A DNA stretch of 6,321 nucleotides from DAOTWP01 sp034435675 (GTDB taxonomy: Bacteria > Chloroflexota > Anaerolineae > Aggregatilineales > Phototrophicaceae): contig DAOTWP010000247.1 in NCBI GenBank assembly GCA_034435675.1, positions 1 through 6,321 of the forward strand. The letters are read 5' to 3'. This document shows positions 6,201 through 6,321 of this stretch, piece by piece. The notes under the pieces are model-generated. The model was not told the DNA's origin. It saw nothing but the letters and a program-made list of their open reading frames with translations, and ran no database searches. A program made the translations under genes and the position numbers. Position 1 is the first letter of the stretch; each line of letters starts with the position of its first letter.

Positions 6201-6321
6201 ATGACCGACGTCGTGCAGCACGCCATGCCGCAAACCGGACAAACAACGCGCCGCGATGTGCGCCGTGTGCTGCTTGTCACGTTGGTGCTTAACCTGCTGG
6301 TCGCCACCTGCAAAATCATCA
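6201..6321 (+). CDS. Cation diffusion facilitator family transporter, N-terminal fragment
   Basis: Only the first 40 codons are in the window. After a polar N-terminus of about 22 residues comes VLLVTLVLNLLVATCKII (23-40), the beginning of transmembrane helix 1. The pattern of an Arg-rich stretch followed by a hydrophobic helix with LNLLVATCKII resembles CDF proteins, where the next segment usually reads like GxxxGSxAxxADGxHSxxD; that part lies beyond the edge. CDF proteins export Zn, Fe, Mn, Co or Cd through the inner membrane using the proton gradient. The metal cannot be predicted. The ATG at 6201 was chosen, but only a weak GAGG (6184-6187, 13 bases upstream) is seen. A GTG at 6174 and an ATG at 6225 are alternatives, and a stop at 6156-6158 limits extension. 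It is divergent from the Nudix gene. Confidence 0.6.
   Translation, partial: MTDVVQHAMPQTGQTTRRDVRRVLLVTLVLNLLVATCKII

Overview
The window looks like ordinary chromosomal sequence from a GC-rich bacterium. A secreted protein built from CSLREA modules and choice-of-anchor Q domains, next to MDR and Gfo/Idh/MocA oxidoreductases, is most familiar to me from Chloroflexota (Anaerolineae-like) genomes. That taxonomic guess is inference from gene content; there is no marker gene here. No RNA gene, CRISPR array, transposase, integrase or phage gene was recognised.

Layout: five of the six genes are on the minus strand. Positions 1-1802 hold the 5' (N-terminal) 600 codons of a secreted, modular beta-helix protein that leaves the window at its left edge. 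It begins with a signal peptide, and a second, nearly identical CSLREA module starts 469 codons after the first. Positions 1981-4020 hold a two-gene operon: an MDR (alcohol-dehydrogenase-like) protein lacking the usual zinc ligands (2983-4020), followed 12 bases later by a Gfo/Idh/MocA oxidoreductase (1981-2970). Positions 4187-4915 hold a GNAT acetyltransferase of the type normally fused to a nitrilase-like amidohydrolase, here standing alone. A 543-base stretch with no convincing gene follows (4916-5458). Positions 5459-6040 hold an AdpP/YffH-type Nudix hydrolase. A cation diffusion facilitator transporter starts divergently on the plus strand at 6201 and runs off the right edge.

How the genes work together: only the MDR and Gfo/Idh/MocA pair has a clear functional link, through tight spacing, a shared upstream promoter candidate, and an order matching known fused bi-domain oxidoreductases. 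The pair probably performs successive or coupled NAD(P)-dependent redox steps on a sugar-like or polyol-like substrate, which cannot be named from sequence. The Nudix and CDF genes share a 160-base divergent promoter region. The secreted protein and the GNAT gene look like independent units.

The points most worth a second look are the near-identical internal duplication in the secreted protein, the split bi-domain oxidoreductase with a zinc-less MDR half, and the nitrilase-less GNAT. I see no strong sign of a wholly new system.
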